This document shows positions 23,260 to 24,295 of a stretch of 24,295 nt of DNA, piece by piece (position 1 is the stretch's first letter; each line of letters begins with the position of its first letter). The stretch comes from an uncultured Bacteroidales bacterium (GTDB lineage: Bacteria > Bacteroidota > Bacteroidia > Bacteroidales > Lentimicrobiaceae): assembly GCA_937894795.1 (NCBI GenBank), contig CALCQV010000096.1, forward strand, positions 1-24,295, written 5' to 3'. The notes under the pieces are model-generated. The model was not told the origin of the DNA, did no database searches, and worked only from the letters and a program-made list of their open reading frames with translations. The position numbers and the translations under genes are program-made.

Positions 23260-23291
23260 CAGTCCTTTTGAAAAGAAGGACTGCTCTTTTT
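23259..23291 (+). terminator. Terminator-like hairpin overlapping the tRNA operon start site
   Basis: GCAGTCCTT (23259-23267) pairs with AAGGACTGC (23276-23284) over 9 bp with an 8-nt loop, followed by TCTTTTT. It is well placed to end the rpsU-xerC-hpf transcript. Its left arm overlaps the last base of the -7 box and the expected start site of the next operon. Confidence 0.7.
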
Positions 23292-23372
23292 AGAAGGGAG
23301 CAGAAAAGTAACAAAAATGAGCTAATCAGTAATGGAGGCGAAATGTCGAAAGTACTGAGAACAACATAAAGT

Positions 23373-23446
23373 GCCGATGTAGCTCAGTTGGCCAGAGCAG
23401 CTGATTTGTAATCAGCTGGTCGGGGGTTCGAATCCCTCCATCGGCT
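23373..23446 (+). tRNA. tRNA-Thr (anticodon TGT)
   Basis: Acceptor GCCGATG/CATCGGC, D arm GCTC...GAGC, anticodon stem GCTGA/TCAGC with loop TTTGTAA (anticodon TGT), T arm GGGGG-TTCGAAT-CCCTC. Discriminator T, no encoded CCA. First of four tRNAs before tuf. Confidence 0.95.
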
Positions 23447-23453
23447 CAAGTTA

Positions 23454-23535
23454 GGGAAGGTACCAGAGTGGTCAAATGGGGCAGACTGTAAATCTGTTGG
23501 CGACGCCTTCGTTGGTTCGAATCCAGCCCTTCCCA
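23454..23535 (+). tRNA. tRNA-Tyr (anticodon GTA)
   Basis: Acceptor GGGAAGG/CCTTCCC, anticodon stem GCAGA/TCTGT with loop CTGTAAA (anticodon GTA), and the long variable arm expected of a class II tRNA (82 nt total). T loop TTCGAAT. Discriminator A, CCA not encoded. Confidence 0.95.
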
Positions 23536-23582
23536 CACAATGTTTGTTAATTAATAGTTAATGAACATAAATAAAAACACAA

Positions 23583-23655
23583 GCGGAAGTAGCTCATTTG
23601 GTAGAGCGATAGCCTTCCAAGCTATAGGTGGCGGGTTCGAGCCCCGTCTTCCGCT
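23583..23655 (+). tRNA. tRNA-Gly (anticodon TCC)
   Basis: Acceptor GCGGAAG/CTTCCGC, anticodon stem ATAGC/GCTAT with loop CTTCCAA (anticodon TCC), T arm GCGGG-TTCGAGC-CCCGT. Discriminator T, CCA not encoded. Confidence 0.95.
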
Positions 23656-23667
23656 CAAAGCTAAAAA

Positions 23668-23699
23668 GAGAGCGGGTTAGAGTAATCTAACTCGTTCTT
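23668..23699 (+). other. Inter-tRNA hairpin between tRNA-Gly and tRNA-Thr
   Basis: A 14-bp stem with three G-U pairs (23668-23681 with 23686-23699, loop GTAA) fills most of the 64-bp spacer. It is not followed by a T-run. It may guide processing of the precursor or slow the polymerase; the structure is seen, the role is inferred. Confidence 0.55.
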
Positions 23700-23719
23700 A
23701 ATGGCGTTAATAAAGCTAA

Positions 23720-23791
23720 GCCGTTGTAGCTCAGTGGTAGAGTACTTCCTTGGTAAGGAAGGGGTCACGAGTTCAAGTCTCGTCAATGGCT
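23720..23791 (+). tRNA. tRNA-Thr (anticodon GGT)
   Basis: Acceptor GCCGTTG/CAATGGC with one G-T pair, anticodon stem CTTCC/GGAAG with loop TTGGTAA (anticodon GGT), T arm ACGAG-TTCAAGT-CTCGT. Discriminator T, CCA not encoded. Last tRNA, 77 bp before tuf. Confidence 0.95.
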
Positions 23792-23868
23792 CTTTCTTTA
23801 CAATATATGTGTAAATATAAAAGAATATAGATAAATAAATTTAACAATTAATTAATACGTCAATTATT

Positions 23869-24295
23869 ATGGCAAAAGAAAAATTCGACCGTTCCAAACC
23901 ACACGTTAATATTGGTACTATTGGACACGTTGACCACGGTAAAACAACTTTAACTGCTGCTATTACAACTGTTTTAGCAGAAAAAGGTTTGTCTGAAGTT
24001 AAGTCTTTTGATTCAATCGACTCAGCTCCTGAAGAAAAAGAAAGAGGGATTACAATTAACACTGCTCACGTAGAGTATCAAACTGCTAACCGTCACTATG
24101 CACACGTTGACTGTCCAGGTCATGCTGACTACGTAAAGAATATGGTTACTGGAGCTGCTCAAATGGATGGAGCTATTATCGTTGTAGCTGCAACTGATGG
24201 TCCAATGCCTCAAACACGTGAACACATTCTATTAGCACGCCAAGTAGGTGTTCCTCGTTTAGTTGTATTCATGAATACAACTAAACGAGGAACAC
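23869..24295 (+). CDS. tuf: Elongation factor Tu, N-terminal fragment (runs off the window)
   Basis: EF-Tu delivers aminoacyl-tRNA to the ribosome as a GTPase. The visible G domain starts MAKEKFDRSKPHVNIGTIGH. It contains G1 GHVDHGKT (19-26), the switch I region with RGITI (T62) and G3 DCPGH (81-85). The open frame reaches the window end with no stop. The family's G4 motif NKxD should begin at N136, but the next codon is ACA (Thr) and the last six residues (TTKRGT) are unlike any EF-Tu. They are produced by the terminal palindrome. Reliable coding sequence therefore ends at about 24277. The gene is cotranscribed with the four upstream tRNAs. The start ATG 23869 has an A/T-rich leader without SD. 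Confidence 0.97.
   Translation, partial: MAKEKFDRSKPHVNIGTIGHVDHGKTTLTAAITTVLAEKGLSEVKSFDSIDSAPEEKERGITINTAHVEYQTANRHYAHVDCPGHADYVKNMVTGAAQMDGAIIVVAATDGPMPQTREHILLARQVGVPRLVVFMNTTKRGT
24248..24295. repeat. Terminal perfect palindrome (probable fold-back artefact)
   Basis: The last 48 bp are a perfect palindrome with no spacer, centred between 24271 and 24272 (TTCA|TGAA). Each 24-bp arm includes GTTCCTCGTTTAGTTG or its complement. It ends exactly at the window end and breaks the conserved EF-Tu protein sequence. Confidence 0.9.

Noticed and set aside
24277..24295. Genuine variant EF-Tu with altered G4 motif
   Set aside because: The divergent residues are exactly those encoded by the reverse-complement arm of the terminal palindrome.

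Overview
The window is a low-GC, gene-dense bacterial chromosome segment, almost certainly from the Bacteroidota (Bacteroidetes) and probably near the Bacteroidales. The evidence is gene content and order: rpsU-xerC-hpf-tRNAs-tuf, and a DUF2520/KdsC/UbiA/Maf/DUF502/SurE/LpxB envelope cluster. Most starts lack a Shine-Dalgarno sequence, and Bacteroidota-style -7 boxes (TAnnTTTG) lie upstream of several transcription units. Nearly all genes are housekeeping or conserved. There is no phage, insertion sequence, CRISPR array or toxin/defence island.

Layout. (1) 1-1500: enolase, between an inverted repeat at the window's left edge and a clear intrinsic terminator. (2) 1557-3987: a stand-alone CcmF-type cytochrome c haem lyase. 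(3) 4051-8517, probably continuing to 10081: a tightly packed plus-strand operon of a Rossmann/DUF2520 protein, a KdsC-like HAD phosphatase, a UbiA prenyltransferase, Maf, a DUF502 membrane protein and SurE, followed by a small membrane protein and LpxB. KdsC and LpxB point to lipid A/Kdo and envelope synthesis. (4) 10097-13286: a TPR lipoprotein and a ComEC channel protein, converging on and overlapping a secreted endonuclease/exonuclease/phosphatase-family protein on the minus strand. (5) 14426-18064: a DUF4173/DUF4153-like polytopic membrane protein and a membrane polyferredoxin with an unusual C-terminal half. (6) 18123-18284: a self-contained tRNA-Val(GAC) unit with its own promoter and terminator. 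(7) 18395-21449: a divergent pair, a 138-aa anchored protein (minus) and a dipeptidyl-peptidase IV-like S9 peptidase (plus), separated by a 430-bp gap that holds a large phased hairpin element. (8) 21631-24295: rpsU, a XerC/D recombinase and hpf, then tRNA-Thr(TGT)-Tyr(GTA)-Gly(TCC)-Thr(GGT) and the start of tuf.

The most unusual sequence structure is at 18952-19091. It is a 140-bp inverted repeat whose interior is built from CTATAC/GTATAG units at an 11-bp period, one unit per helical turn, in mirror orientation about a centre. The second notable point is technical. The last 48 bp of the window form a perfect zero-loop palindrome that cuts tuf at its NKxD motif, which looks like a fold-back artefact at a contig end and should not be annotated as biology. 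The left edge also carries a perfect 28-bp inverted repeat, but with a 21-nt loop and flanking A/T tracts, so it may be a genuine bidirectional terminator.

No clear-cut new biological system is visible. The best candidates for something undescribed are the phased hairpin, the three degenerate HMA-like modules of the polyferredoxin, and the promoter/terminator overlap in front of the tRNA-tuf operon.
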